Shown: positions 1 to 8,002, counted from the first letter of the stretch. The stretch: DNA of 16,922 nt from Clostridia bacterium (GCA_900757255.1 CAAENE010000359.1:1-16922), one strand, 5' to 3'. The notes: a model not told the origin generated them from the letters alone. Made by a program: numbers and translations.

Positions 1-620
1 CCGCGCCAGTAAGCCCCGGCTACATTGAGCAGCTTAAAGGCTTTTACCTTAGAGGTATTATTGATGTGCGGCCCGGCACAAAGATCGGTAAATTCACCCT
101 GGGTATAAAAGGACAGTTCCGCGTCCTCCGGCAGGTCATTGATCAGCTCCACTTTATATGGTTCGCCTTTTTCCTCCATGAGCGCAAGCGCTTCTTTTCG
201 CGGCAGGGTGAAGCGTTCCAGCTTTAATCGTTCCTTGACGATTTTTTTCATCTCTTTTTCAATCTTTTCAAGGTCTTCCGGCGTAAAGGCGGTATCTGAC
301 TCAAAATCATAATAAAATCCGGTATCGATTGCCGGCCCGATTGCGAGCTTTGTCTCCGGATACAGGCGTTTGACGGCCTGGGCCATAATATGAGAGGTCG
401 TATGCCAATAAATATGTTTTCCATCCATATCGTCAAAGGTCAAAAGCTCGACGCTTTCATCCGCGTTCAACTCATAGCCGGCCTCGACGATTTTATTCCC
501 GATTTTTGCGCCCAGCACTTTTTTTCCCAACTCTTCCGAAACAGCGCACGCCAGCTCAAATATTTTAGTGCCTTTTTCGCACTCCATTTTTGTTCCGTCT
601 TTTAAGGTAATCGTTATCAT
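1..620 (-). CDS. thrS: Threonyl-tRNA synthetase, N-terminal part (cut by window edge)
   Basis: Cytoplasmic enzyme that charges tRNA(Thr) with threonine and edits mis-charged Ser-tRNA(Thr). Only the first 206 residues are in the window; the reading frame stays open to the left edge. Residues 1-60 form the TGS domain (begins MITITLKDGTKME). The editing (SAD) domain follows, with its metal/catalytic set visible: H73 and H77 in HTTSHIMAQ, then D179, C181 and H185 in FTDLCAGPH. The fragment ends in KLLNVAGAYWR, the family's conserved lead-in to the catalytic core, which lies outside the window. The ATG at 620 is preceded by GAAAGGTG at a good distance. It is read from its own consensus promoter, divergent from the DnaD-domain gene. 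Family assignment is firm; completeness of the rest cannot be judged. Confidence 0.97.
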   Translation of the reverse strand, partial: MITITLKDGTKMECEKGTKIFELACAVSEELGKKVLGAKIGNKIVEAGYELNADESVELLTFDDMDGKHIYWHTTSHIMAQAVKRLYPETKLAIGPAIDTGFYYDFESDTAFTPEDLEKIEKEMKKIVKERLKLERFTLPRKEALALMEEKGEPYKVELINDLPEDAELSFYTQGEFTDLCAGPHINNTSKVKAFKLLNVAGAYWR

Positions 621-657
621 CTTAATTTGCACCTTTCTCTCGTGTTTACTTCTTCTT

Positions 658-686
658 ATTATAATTTTAAACAGTTTCTTTGTCAA
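658..686 (-). promoter_or_regulatory. Sigma-A promoter of thrS (perfect consensus)
   Basis: On the minus strand TTGACA (686-681) and TATAAT (663-658) are separated by exactly 17 bases, a perfect match to the housekeeping promoter. The predicted start near 651 leaves a leader of only about 30 bases before the thrS ATG, too short for a T-box. Confidence 0.9.
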
Positions 687-697
687 GGGAAATAAAC

Positions 698-727
698 TTG
701 CAATTCAGTCCGAAACTATGGTATAAT
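698..727 (+). promoter_or_regulatory. Promoter of the dnaD-dnaC-ung operon (extended -10)
   Basis: TATAAT at 722-727 is preceded by TG and one base (719-721), an extended -10 element. A poor -35, TTGCAA at 698-703, lies 18 bases upstream, which fits the extended -10 type. The -35 boxes of this promoter and the thrS promoter are only 11 bases apart, so the two promoters are back to back. Confidence 0.75.
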
Positions 728-773
728 AAATACTGCGTGGTTATGATACTTTGAACTAAATTGGGAGGTCTAT

Positions 774-1748
774 ATGAAAGTTTCCGGCGGATCGGATTTT
801 ACCCTTGTCAGCAATCGTTTTTTGGATCAGTTTATGCCAAAAGCAAACGGTACCTTTGTCAAGGTTTATTTATATGTCCTGCGATATGCGGGCTGCGAGA
901 TCGAACCCAGCCATATTGCAAAAGAAATGAATATTTTAGAAAGCGATGTAGTCAGTGCGCTCAAATACTGGAACGATACCGGTCTGCTGTCTTACAGCGG
1001 CTCCGATGTAGAATTTTTGCAGGCACCTGCTATTACTCAGCCGGAAAAACCAAAAAAAGCGGTATTGAAGGACAAGCCTTCCTATGTCAGCCGTGAAATA
1101 TTTGATTTTATGAGCAGCAACGAGGAACTCAAAAGTCTTTACAGCTTTGTGGAACAGAAGCTGGGTAAGGTATTAAGCCCGTCAGAGGTCGGTATCCTTT
1201 TCTCTTTTTACGACTGGCTTTGCCTTCCGATTGACGTCATTATTTTGTTGTTCACCTACGCGGAAAGCATTCACAAATTAAATATGCGCTATATTGAAAA
1301 AATCGCCGTCAACTGGTGTAACAATGGTATCAACACCATCGAGCTGGCCGAACAGTTTCTCAAAGAAGAAGAGGATAAAAAGGCGCTCTACAGCCGCATT
1401 AAAAAAATACTTCAAATCAGCGGCCGGGAACTCACTGATCCGGAACGAAAATATATCACCTCCTGGTCAATCGAATTTCAGATGCCGGATGAATTGATCA
1501 AAAAGGCATATGAAATGACTGTCCTGAACACCGGAAAGGTCTCCTTTGCTTATATGAACTCTATTTTAAAAAATTGGTTTAAAAAGGGAATCAAAACCGT
1601 TCAGGAGGCAGAAGAGGATAATCTGTCACATAAAGGGAAAACCAAGTCTTCCTTTAACAATTTTCAAAAAGAGCAGGAAAATTATGATTTTGACCAGCTT
1701 GAAAAAGCTGCCATGCAAAAATTATTCGATAGTGTAAAAGAGGATTGA
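774..1748 (+). CDS. DnaD-domain primosome protein (replication initiation/restart)
   Basis: 324 residues. The N-terminal part (about 1-80) looks like a winged-helix domain, as in DnaD/DnaB of Firmicutes. Two copies of the DnaB_2 (DnaD C-terminal) domain follow: about 105-195 with the signature YIEKIAVNW (173-181), and about 205-282 with YMNSILKNW (260-268). The tail (about 285-324) is charged and probably flexible. In Bacillus, DnaD and DnaB are separate proteins that open DNA at the origin or a stalled fork and recruit the helicase loader DnaI; a single protein with two DnaB_2 copies is closer to the DnaB layout. The next gene is a DnaI/DnaC-type loader, which supports a role in helicase loading. 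The ATG at 774 has GGGAGG at 763-768. Whether it is the functional DnaD or DnaB is not decided by sequence alone. Confidence 0.93.
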   Translation: MKVSGGSDFTLVSNRFLDQFMPKANGTFVKVYLYVLRYAGCEIEPSHIAKEMNILESDVVSALKYWNDTGLLSYSGSDVEFLQAPAITQPEKPKKAVLKDKPSYVSREIFDFMSSNEELKSLYSFVEQKLGKVLSPSEVGILFSFYDWLCLPIDVIILLFTYAESIHKLNMRYIEKIAVNWCNNGINTIELAEQFLKEEEDKKALYSRIKKILQISGRELTDPERKYITSWSIEFQMPDELIKKAYEMTVLNTGKVSFAYMNSILKNWFKKGIKTVQEAEEDNLSHKGKTKSSFNNFQKEQENYDFDQLEKAAMQKLFDSVKED

Positions 1749-1750
1749 GT

Positions 1751-2728
1751 ATGCTTACATATGAAACCATTTCACAATATTATGAACAGGTACAGCAGCA
1801 GCAAAAGCAAGCACGCCAAAATCGCTTAGATGAGGTCTATGCCAAAATACCGGCGGTCAGGCAGATCGATGAGGAAATCAAAAATACCGGTTATTCCGCT
1901 ATTTCCTCTGTACTGCACCAGGAAGCGGATATAGAACAGGCGAGAAAAAAGATTCATCTGCTCTATCATCAGCGCGCACAATTGCTTGCCGGACAGGGAT
2001 ATCCGGAAAATTACACCGATATGCAGTATTTATGCGAAAGGTGTAAAGATACCGGCTTTATTAAAACAGAGCCTTGCTCCTGCCGCGCGGCTATTAAAAG
2101 TAAACTTCTGCTGGAAAAATCCAATTTACCCGAAAACCTGCATTTTGAATCCTTTGATAACTTTCGCTACGACCTTTATGATACTCAGAAAAATTCCGCT
2201 AACTCAATTTCCCCAAAAGAAAATATTGAAGCCGTAATAAAATCTCTCAAACGGTTTGTTTCCTCCTTTCCCAATGGCGAAAATATTCTTTTGTTTGGTA
2301 AAACCGGCCTTGGAAAAACCTACCTTTCCGGCTGTATCGCCAAAGAAATCACACTGAAGGGTTTTGAAGTATTTTACCAGTCCGCCTTTAAAATTTTTTC
2401 TGTTTTGGAGGAATTAAAATTCAAAGGCGATCAAACCGGCACAAATCAACAGATTGCAGATAAAATATACAATGCTCCCCTGCTTATCATTGACGATCTT
2501 GGCAGTGAATTCATTTCGTCTTATTCTGCTGCGGTTCTGTTTGATATTATCAACACCCGGATTTTAAACAGCAAAAGCACTATTATCAACACCAATCTCT
2601 CTATGGATGAGCTGAACCGCACCTACTCCTCCAGAATCGTGTCCAGGCTGTTTGGCGAGTACACTGTTATGCGGATTATCGGTTCGGATATTCGCACCAA
2701 AAAACTGCTGCATGGAGGAAATCAATAG
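1751..2728 (+). CDS. dnaC: DnaC/DnaI-type AAA+ helicase loader
   Basis: 325 residues. The family's proteins are ATPases that load the replicative helicase onto DNA. The N-terminal 90 residues are glutamine- and charge-rich and probably helical, the part that would contact the helicase. A cysteine cluster (C95, C98, C109, C111; CERC...CSC) looks like the zinc site of DnaI. The AAA+ core has Walker A GKTGLGKT (183-190), Walker B LLIIDDLG (244-251), a sensor-like STIINTN (276-282) and arginines in SSRIVSRL (about 293-300). An in-frame TTG at 1745 lies almost on the AGAGG ribosome binding site (1739-1743), so the ATG at 1751, 7 bases beyond it, is preferred; it begins just after the upstream gene's stop. 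The symbol dnaC is used in the general loader sense; dnaI would be the Bacillus name. Confidence 0.93.
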   Translation: MLTYETISQYYEQVQQQQKQARQNRLDEVYAKIPAVRQIDEEIKNTGYSAISSVLHQEADIEQARKKIHLLYHQRAQLLAGQGYPENYTDMQYLCERCKDTGFIKTEPCSCRAAIKSKLLLEKSNLPENLHFESFDNFRYDLYDTQKNSANSISPKENIEAVIKSLKRFVSSFPNGENILLFGKTGLGKTYLSGCIAKEITLKGFEVFYQSAFKIFSVLEELKFKGDQTGTNQQIADKIYNAPLLIIDDLGSEFISSYSAAVLFDIINTRILNSKSTIINTNLSMDELNRTYSSRIVSRLFGEYTVMRIIGSDIRTKKLLHGGNQ

Positions 2729-3403
2729 ATGATTACATTAGGAAATCACTGGGACGCATTATTACAGGACGAGTTTCACAAAGAATATTATCTTCGGCTG
2801 CGGCACTTTTTAAAGCAGGAATATGCCAACAGAAGAATTTATCCAAAAATGGATGATATCTTTAACGCTGTCAAGACAACGGATTATCCGGACGTCTCTG
2901 TTGTTATTTTGGGACAGGACCCCTATCATGGCCCAAACCAGGCGCACGGATTTGCTTTTTCGGTTCAGCCGAATGTTCCGGTTCCTCCTTCCCTGCAAAA
3001 TATTTATCAGGAACTGCATGACGATGTCGGCTGTTATATTCCCAACAACGGTTACCTTCTCTCGTGGGCGGAACAAGGTGTTCTTCTTTTGAACACCGTT
3101 CTCACCGTCCGGGCGGGACAGGCCAATTCACATAAAGGGATGGGCTGGGAAATCTTTACGGATAAAATCATTTCACTGCTCAACGACCGGCAGGAACCTG
3201 TTATCTTTCTGCTTTGGGGCAACAATGCATTATCCAAGCAGCCCCTTATCACAAATAAGCGGCATGCTGTTTTAAGAGCCCCTCATCCAAGTCCTTTTTC
3301 TGCCAGCCGCGGATTTTTTGGATGCCGGCATTTCTCCAAAGCAAATGCTATTTTAGAACAGCTTGACCGAAAGCCAATCGACTGGCAAATTAAAAGCAGA
3401 TAG
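2729..3403 (+). CDS. ung: Uracil-DNA glycosylase, family 1
   Basis: 224 residues, the normal length of bacterial Ung. It removes uracil from DNA, arising by cytosine deamination or dUTP incorporation, as the first step of base excision repair. The water-activating motif GQDPYHG (62-68, catalytic D64) and the DNA-intercalation motif HPSPFSASRGF (186-196, H186) are both intact; the usual leucine after HPSP is a phenylalanine here. The ATG follows directly on the stop codon of the helicase loader, with GGAGG inside that gene's 3' end, so the two are probably translationally coupled. It is the last gene of the operon, followed at once by a terminator. Family assignment is firm. Confidence 0.97.
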   Translation: MITLGNHWDALLQDEFHKEYYLRLRHFLKQEYANRRIYPKMDDIFNAVKTTDYPDVSVVILGQDPYHGPNQAHGFAFSVQPNVPVPPSLQNIYQELHDDVGCYIPNNGYLLSWAEQGVLLLNTVLTVRAGQANSHKGMGWEIFTDKIISLLNDRQEPVIFLLWGNNALSKQPLITNKRHAVLRAPHPSPFSASRGFFGCRHFSKANAILEQLDRKPIDWQIKSR

Positions 3404-3404
3404 C

Positions 3405-3437
3405 AAAAACCGGAACAGAGATTTGTTCCGGTTTTTT
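3405..3437. terminator. Bidirectional terminator between ung and hisIE
   Basis: A 13-base perfect inverted repeat (arms 3405-3417 and 3424-3436, core ACCGGAAC) with a 6-base loop. The plus strand ends in six T and the minus strand in five T, so it can end both convergent operons. Confidence 0.9.
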
Positions 3438-3441
3438 ATTA

Positions 3442-4065
3442 CTATTTTCTGTTTTCTAATTCTGTAAAAATATCGTCCAGCTCCACACCGCGTTCTACCA
3501 GCATAACCATCAGGTGATACAGCAGGTCCGCAACCTCGTACTGAACTTCTTCTTTGGAAGCGTTTTTCGCGCCGATAATCACCTCTGACGCCTCTTCACC
3601 GACTTTTTTGAGAATTTTGTCAATTCCCTTATCAAATAAATAATTGGTATAAGAACCCTCCTTGGGATTCTTGCGGCGGTCTTTAATGACGTCTGTCACT
3701 TCATAAAGGACATTAGCCTTTCCAAAGCCCTGCTGTTTTTGCTCTTTCAGCTTGCCGTCCTCCAGTACGCGGTAAAAACAGCTTCTGTTTCCGGTATGGC
3801 ATGCAGCGCCATTGCCGATATCTACCTTGATTAACAGGCAGTCTGCGTCACAGTCAACGCTGATTTCCTTTACTGTCTGCACATTACCCGACGTTTCCCC
3901 TTTTCTCCAAATCTCCTGCCGGCTGCGGCTGTAAAACACTGTTCTTCCGGTTTTTAACGTTTCCTCAAAGCTTTCCTCATTCATGTAGGCAACCATCAGC
4001 ACCTCGCCGGTTTGATAGTCCTGTATTACGGCCGGAATCAAGCCGTTTTGATCAAATTTCAGCAT
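3442..4065 (-). CDS. hisIE: Bifunctional phosphoribosyl-AMP cyclohydrolase / phosphoribosyl-ATP pyrophosphatase
   Basis: 207 residues, a fusion of the enzymes for steps 3 and 2 of histidine synthesis. The HisI part (about 1-110) carries the metal motif DCDADCLL (71-78, D71/D73/D75) and the zinc cysteines C72, C89 and C96 in GAACHTGNRSCFY. The HisE part (about 121-207) is an all-alpha MazG-like pyrophosphatase with KVGEEASEV (154-162) and an EVAD motif (177-180). The ATG at 4065 has GGGAGGA at 4074-4080. It overlaps the end of hisF by 14 bases and is the last gene of the his operon, just before the shared terminator. Both active sites look complete. Confidence 0.97.
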   Translation of the reverse strand: MLKFDQNGLIPAVIQDYQTGEVLMVAYMNEESFEETLKTGRTVFYSRSRQEIWRKGETSGNVQTVKEISVDCDADCLLIKVDIGNGAACHTGNRSCFYRVLEDGKLKEQKQQGFGKANVLYEVTDVIKDRRKNPKEGSYTNYLFDKGIDKILKKVGEEASEVIIGAKNASKEEVQYEVADLLYHLMVMLVERGVELDDIFTELENRK

Positions 4066-4831
4066 ATGAAAAGTCCTCCCTGATCGGAATATTTTTATTT
4101 TTTAAATATTGTTTTAGATTTTTGATTTCCATCTCTTTATAATGAAATAAAGAAGCCGCTAAAACCGCGTCAGCTTTTCCAAGCGTCAGCGCGTCATAAA
4201 AATGCTCCATGGTTCCGGCCCCGCCCGATGCAATCACCGGAATATTCACACTTTCGCTGATTTCGCGGGTCAATTCAATGTCATAACCAGCCTTTGTACC
4301 GTCACAGTCCATGCTGGTCAGCAGGATTTCGCCGGCGCCCAGTGAACAAGCGCGTTTGGCCCACTCAACAGCGTCAAGGCCTGTATTCTTTCTCCCGCCG
4401 GCTACATAAACGTCCCAGCCGCCGCCCTCGCGGCGTTTGGCGTCAATTGCCACAACGACGCACTGAGAACCGAATTTCAGCGCTGCGTCCCGAATCAAAT
4501 CCGGATCTTTGACTGCGCTGGAATTAATAGATATTTTATCCGCGCCTTCTTTTAAAATTGCCCTGAAATCCTCCACCGACCGGATTCCGCCGCCTACAGT
4601 AAAGGGAATGAACACTTCGTCCGCGACCCGCCGCACCATGTCAAGTACGATGTTTCGTGCGTCGCTGGTAGCTGTAATGTCCAGGAAAACAAGTTCGTCC
4701 GCCCCTGCCCTGTCATATTCCTTGGCGATTTCCACCGGATCCCCGGCATCCTTCAGATTGACAAAGTTTACGCCCTTTACAACCCGCCCGCCATGGACGT
4801 CCAAGCAGGGAATAATCCTTTTACACAGCAT
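4052..4831 (-). CDS. hisF: Imidazole glycerol phosphate synthase, cyclase subunit HisF
   Basis: 259 residues, a TIM barrel. It joins ammonia delivered by HisH to PRFAR, giving imidazole glycerol phosphate and AICAR. The two catalytic aspartates are visible: D11 in IPCLDVHGGRVVKG and D130 in VVAIDAKR; phosphate loops include VGGGIR (79-84) and ASGGAG. I place the start at ATG 4831, which gives the family's usual MLxKRIIPCLDV beginning and sits at proper distance from AAAGGTGA. An in-frame GTG at 4840 is almost on top of that site. It overlaps the end of hisA by 11 bases. Confidence 0.97.
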   Translation of the reverse strand: MLCKRIIPCLDVHGGRVVKGVNFVNLKDAGDPVEIAKEYDRAGADELVFLDITATSDARNIVLDMVRRVADEVFIPFTVGGGIRSVEDFRAILKEGADKISINSSAVKDPDLIRDAALKFGSQCVVVAIDAKRREGGGWDVYVAGGRKNTGLDAVEWAKRACSLGAGEILLTSMDCDGTKAGYDIELTREISESVNIPVIASGGAGTMEHFYDALTLGKADAVLAASLFHYKEMEIKNLKQYLKNKNIPIREDFSYAEI

Positions 4832-5549
4832 CGTTTTCACTCACCTTTCGCAGCGCTTCCGGTAAATCCACCTGTTTGGTATAAAGCGCTTTGCCGATGA
4901 TTACGCCGGCTGCCCCGCAGTTTTGGACATTTAAAATATCCTCCACCGAGCTAATGCCGCCAGACGCGATAACATTGATTCCGGAAGCATATATCATTTC
5001 GGTCAGGCCGTCTAAATTCGGACCGGTCAGCATTCCGTCTGTGGCAATATCGGTATATATAATCGTTTCAGCCCCCATATCAGCTACTTTTTCGCCAAAT
5101 TCCGTTCCCTTTACACGGGACACAGTTTCCCAGCCGTGCGTCGCCGCATAACCGTCTTTCGCGTCGATTCCCACTGCAATATGATGCTGGAATTCCTGTA
5201 ATGCTTCCTTTAAAAATGATTCATTCTGCAGCGCAGCAGTTCCCAAAATGACCCGCGCAATTCCGGATTTCAGATAATTCTCTATTGTTTCCATTGTCCT
5301 GATTCCGCCGCCCACCTCAATGGGTACCTTCACGCTTGACGCAATTTTAGAAATGACCCGCTTATTGGCAGTTTCTCCCTCCAGCGCACCGTCTAAATCA
5401 ACAATATGCAGAAATTCTCCGCCCTGGCTTGCCCATTGTTCCGCAACCATAACAGGGTCATCGCCATAAACCGTCACATCATCAAATTTCCCCTGCCGGA
5501 GCCGCACACATTTTCCGTTTTTAATATCAATTGCCGGATATAGTATCAT
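4821..5549 (-). CDS. hisA: ProFAR isomerase HisA
   Basis: 242 residues, a TIM-barrel enzyme that isomerises ProFAR to PRFAR, the substrate of HisF/HisH. Catalytic D8 (PAIDIKNGKCVRL) and D129 (VGIDAKDG) are present, with phosphate-binding EVGGGIR (78-84) and ASGGISS. It is a single-function HisA with the usual length, not a HisA/TrpF-type protein by anything seen here, though sequence alone cannot exclude dual use. Its ATG overlaps the stop of hisH as ATGA, and GGAGG lies just upstream inside hisH. Confidence 0.97.
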   Translation of the reverse strand: MILYPAIDIKNGKCVRLRQGKFDDVTVYGDDPVMVAEQWASQGGEFLHIVDLDGALEGETANKRVISKIASSVKVPIEVGGGIRTMETIENYLKSGIARVILGTAALQNESFLKEALQEFQHHIAVGIDAKDGYAATHGWETVSRVKGTEFGEKVADMGAETIIYTDIATDGMLTGPNLDGLTEMIYASGINVIASGGISSVEDILNVQNCGAAGVIIGKALYTKQVDLPEALRKVSENDAV

Positions 5550-6154
5550 TTTGTTACCTCCGCATAAAAATTCCGCAGTATCTGTAAACCGACTATACCG
5601 CTTTTTTCCGGATGAAATTGGGTTGCAAACAGGCTGCCGGTTTCAATGGAAGCGTCATATGTGATGCCATATTCACATTCTGCTGCAACTGCCTTCCGGT
5701 CTGCCGCGTCTACATAGTAGGAATGGATAAAGTAAACGTCACATTCCTGTTGTATATTGCGGTAAAGCCGTTTATCCTCTTTGATAAAAAGCTTGTTCCA
5801 GCCCATTTGGGGGATTTTAAGACCCATACTGCCGCTGAATCGTTTGACTGTTCCCTGCAATATACCAAGACCCGGAACACCCGGGCTTTCCTCGCTGCTT
5901 TCAAATAACAGCTGCATCCCGAGGCAAATCCCAAGCAGCGGCGTGTTTTGCGCCTCTTTTATCAGAGATGCAAGACCTTTTTGATTTAAATTTCCCATTG
6001 CATCTGCAAAAGCTCCCACACCCGGCAAAACCAAACCGTCACAGCTTTTTAAAACTGTTTTATCATCCGTTATAACCGCCTCCGCACCGATATATGCGAA
6101 TGCTTTTTTGACGCTGGCCAGGTTACCCATGCCGTAATCTATTATGCCGATCAT
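5546..6154 (-). CDS. hisH: Imidazole glycerol phosphate synthase, glutaminase subunit HisH
   Basis: 202 residues, class I glutamine amidotransferase that feeds ammonia to HisF. The catalytic triad is complete: C77 in GICLGMQLLFESSEE, H181 and E183 in ATQFHPEKS; the oxyanion region LPGVGAF (43-49) is also present. I choose the ATG at 6154, giving MIGIIDYGMGNL as usual for the family, with GAGGTG six bases upstream. The in-frame GTG at 6163 overlaps that ribosome binding site. The stop overlaps the hisA start codon (ATGA). Confidence 0.96.
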   Translation of the reverse strand: MIGIIDYGMGNLASVKKAFAYIGAEAVITDDKTVLKSCDGLVLPGVGAFADAMGNLNQKGLASLIKEAQNTPLLGICLGMQLLFESSEESPGVPGLGILQGTVKRFSGSMGLKIPQMGWNKLFIKEDKRLYRNIQQECDVYFIHSYYVDAADRKAVAAECEYGITYDASIETGSLFATQFHPEKSGIVGLQILRNFYAEVTK

Positions 6155-6164
6155 GCCTGTCACC

Positions 6165-6797
6165 TCAAATACTGTTTTTTATCATCTGAATCGTTTCCAT
6201 AATCCGTTCCCGTTCTATCTTCATGCTGACCCTGTTAATTACCAGTCTTGCGCTGATTGGGCAAACATCCTCCAGAACAACAAGGCCGTTTTCCTTTAAT
6301 GTCTTTCCGCTCTCCACAATATCGACAATGACCTCGCTCAGCCCCACTAAGGGAGCCAGTTCCACCGAGCCGTTCAGTTTAATGATTTCTATGGTCTGCC
6401 CCTTCTTAAATTCAAAATAGTTCCGCGCGATGTTTGGATACTTCGTGGCCACCCTCATCTGGTTCATGCCGTTTAACTTTTCTTTCATTTCCGGCAGGCC
6501 GGCTACCGCCATTTTGCACGCGCCAAAATTAAGATCCAGCGTTTCATAAAGATCCGCACCGCTTTCCAGCAGCGTGTCCTTGCCGACAATTCCAATATCA
6601 GCCGCGCCATATTCTACATAAACCGGGACATCCGTTGCTTTCACGTTGATGAACCGGAATTTTTTGGTTTCATCGGTAAAAATAAGCTTGCGGGTATCAG
6701 TCTGCATCTCCGCAACATCATACCCGGCCCGCTTGAAAATATCGACTGCAAAATCGCCAAGCCGTCCCTTTGCCAATGCTACTGTAATATATTTCAT
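6165..6797 (-). CDS. hisG: ATP phosphoribosyltransferase, short-form catalytic subunit HisG
   Basis: 210 residues. Catalyses the first, committed step of histidine synthesis, joining ATP and PRPP. It is the short form (HisG-S) without the C-terminal regulatory domain, so it depends on HisZ, which is encoded immediately upstream. Visible landmarks are ALAKGRLG near the N-terminus, EYGAADIGIVGKD in the middle and GSVELAPLVGLSEVIVDIVESG with the PRPP-binding region. The frame stays open upstream to 6833, but ATG 6797 has AGGAGGTG before it, overlaps the hisZ stop as ATGA, and gives the family's usual N-terminus. Confidence 0.97.
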   Translation of the reverse strand: MKYITVALAKGRLGDFAVDIFKRAGYDVAEMQTDTRKLIFTDETKKFRFINVKATDVPVYVEYGAADIGIVGKDTLLESGADLYETLDLNFGACKMAVAGLPEMKEKLNGMNQMRVATKYPNIARNYFEFKKGQTIEIIKLNGSVELAPLVGLSEVIVDIVESGKTLKENGLVVLEDVCPISARLVINRVSMKIERERIMETIQMIKNSI

Positions 6798-7987
6798 AAT
6801 GCAGACACCTCCTGTACCTTGCCGTCCGCGCAATAGCAGATTTTTTGGATTGATTTTTTTGACGCATACCGCAGGGCGGGCTCTAACGCCATGGACTGCA
6901 TTTCAACCACTTTGCCGCTGCCTCTGAGCTGTTCCGCCAGGGAAAACGCTTCCTTTCTAAAACCGTCTGCATAGCATACCAGAGTATCGATTTGAAAGGT
7001 ATCTTTAATCTTTCCCTGCCGGTACAGGGCGGACAGCAGCATTTCGATTCCGATTGCAACACCGGTCGCCGGTGCTTCCGCGCCGAATTTGCCAATTAGC
7101 TTATCATAACGGCCGCCGCCGCAGACATGAAAACCAAGGCCGCGCGTATAGCCTTTGAAAATAATACCGGTGTAATAATCCAGACCTTTTACCATTCCAA
7201 GGTCGATTGAAATATATTGGGAAAGTCCAAAATCCTCCAGAATTTCATAGACCTCTTTTAAATTTGCCAGCGCCGCTTTCGCTTTTTCGGAGACATTTAG
7301 CCGTTCCGCTTTTTCAATAATGGAAATATCTCCAAACATCTGCGGCAGGTCGTTTATCACCTGTTTCAGTTCCTCGTCCATGGAAATTTCGGACAGGGTT
7401 TCATAGACGCCCAGCGTATTTTTCTGGTCAATTAAGACACGGATTTGTTCCGCCTTCTCTTCACTAAGGCCCGACTGTTTCATAATTTCCTTAAAAAATT
7501 CCACCTGTCCGATTTCAATTAAAAAATCATCCAATCCAGCTGCCAGCAAGGCCTTGATACATACGGCAATCACCTCAGCGTCCGCTTCGCTTCCGCCCGC
7601 ATTAACCAGCTCCACGCCGCTCTGGGTAAACTCAGTCAGCTTTAGCCCAGCGTTCATTTTGCGGTTCCGATATGCGTTCCCGCTGTAGCAAACCCGCTGC
7701 GGCAAATCTCCCGCCAATTTATTTGCGTACAATCTTGCCATGGGGGTCGTAATATCCGGCCTTAAAACCAGTATTCTTCCCTGCGCATCAAAAAATTTCA
7801 GCATCTGCTCCTGGTCGATATCCCCTTCAAACACATCGTAAAATTCAAATGCAGGTGTTTTCAGCTCACCATATCCAAAGCTTTCAAACACCTCCATAAT
7901 ACTTTTCTGAATCCGCCGTATTGCTTTTGTTTCATCTATCAATGTATCCTGCGTTCCGTCCGGTGTATGATTTTTCCATTTAGACAT
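6794..7987 (-). CDS. hisZ: ATP phosphoribosyltransferase regulatory subunit HisZ
   Basis: 397 residues, a histidyl-tRNA synthetase paralogue without charging activity that forms the hetero-octameric enzyme with short HisG and confers feedback inhibition by histidine. Class II synthetase-like landmarks are present: LRPDITTPMARLYA (motif 2 lead-in), RVCYSGNAYR, GLDYYTGIIFKGY and GGGRYDKLIGKFG. It is distinguished from HisS by its direct coupling to short-form hisG, the lack of a recognisable anticodon-binding domain (the C-terminal region is short), and its place as first gene of the his operon. ATG 7987 has GAGGTG upstream. It follows the operon promoter and candidate operator with a leader of about 33 bases. 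Confidence 0.96.
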   Translation of the reverse strand: MSKWKNHTPDGTQDTLIDETKAIRRIQKSIMEVFESFGYGELKTPAFEFYDVFEGDIDQEQMLKFFDAQGRILVLRPDITTPMARLYANKLAGDLPQRVCYSGNAYRNRKMNAGLKLTEFTQSGVELVNAGGSEADAEVIAVCIKALLAAGLDDFLIEIGQVEFFKEIMKQSGLSEEKAEQIRVLIDQKNTLGVYETLSEISMDEELKQVINDLPQMFGDISIIEKAERLNVSEKAKAALANLKEVYEILEDFGLSQYISIDLGMVKGLDYYTGIIFKGYTRGLGFHVCGGGRYDKLIGKFGAEAPATGVAIGIEMLLSALYRQGKIKDTFQIDTLVCYADGFRKEAFSLAEQLRGSGKVVEMQSMALEPALRYASKKSIQKICYCADGKVQEVSAL

Positions 7988-8002
7988 TCTTTCACCTCAA
8001 AT

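Noticed and set aside
1745..1750. TTG start for the helicase loader at 1745
   Set aside because: Only one base from the AGAGG ribosome binding site; ATG 1751 is better placed.
4832..4840. GTG start for hisF at 4840
   Set aside because: The GTG lies on the AAAGGTGA ribosome binding site, and the family starts at the ATG 4831.
4509..4865. Plus-strand open frame of 118 codons across hisF/hisA
   Set aside because: Antisense shadow of conserved his genes; serine/threonine-rich translation without recognisable features.
6798..6833. An upstream start for hisG at 6833
   Set aside because: The added 12 residues lie in the hisZ 3' end; ATG 6797 has a strong ribosome binding site, ATGA coupling to hisZ and the family's standard N-terminus.
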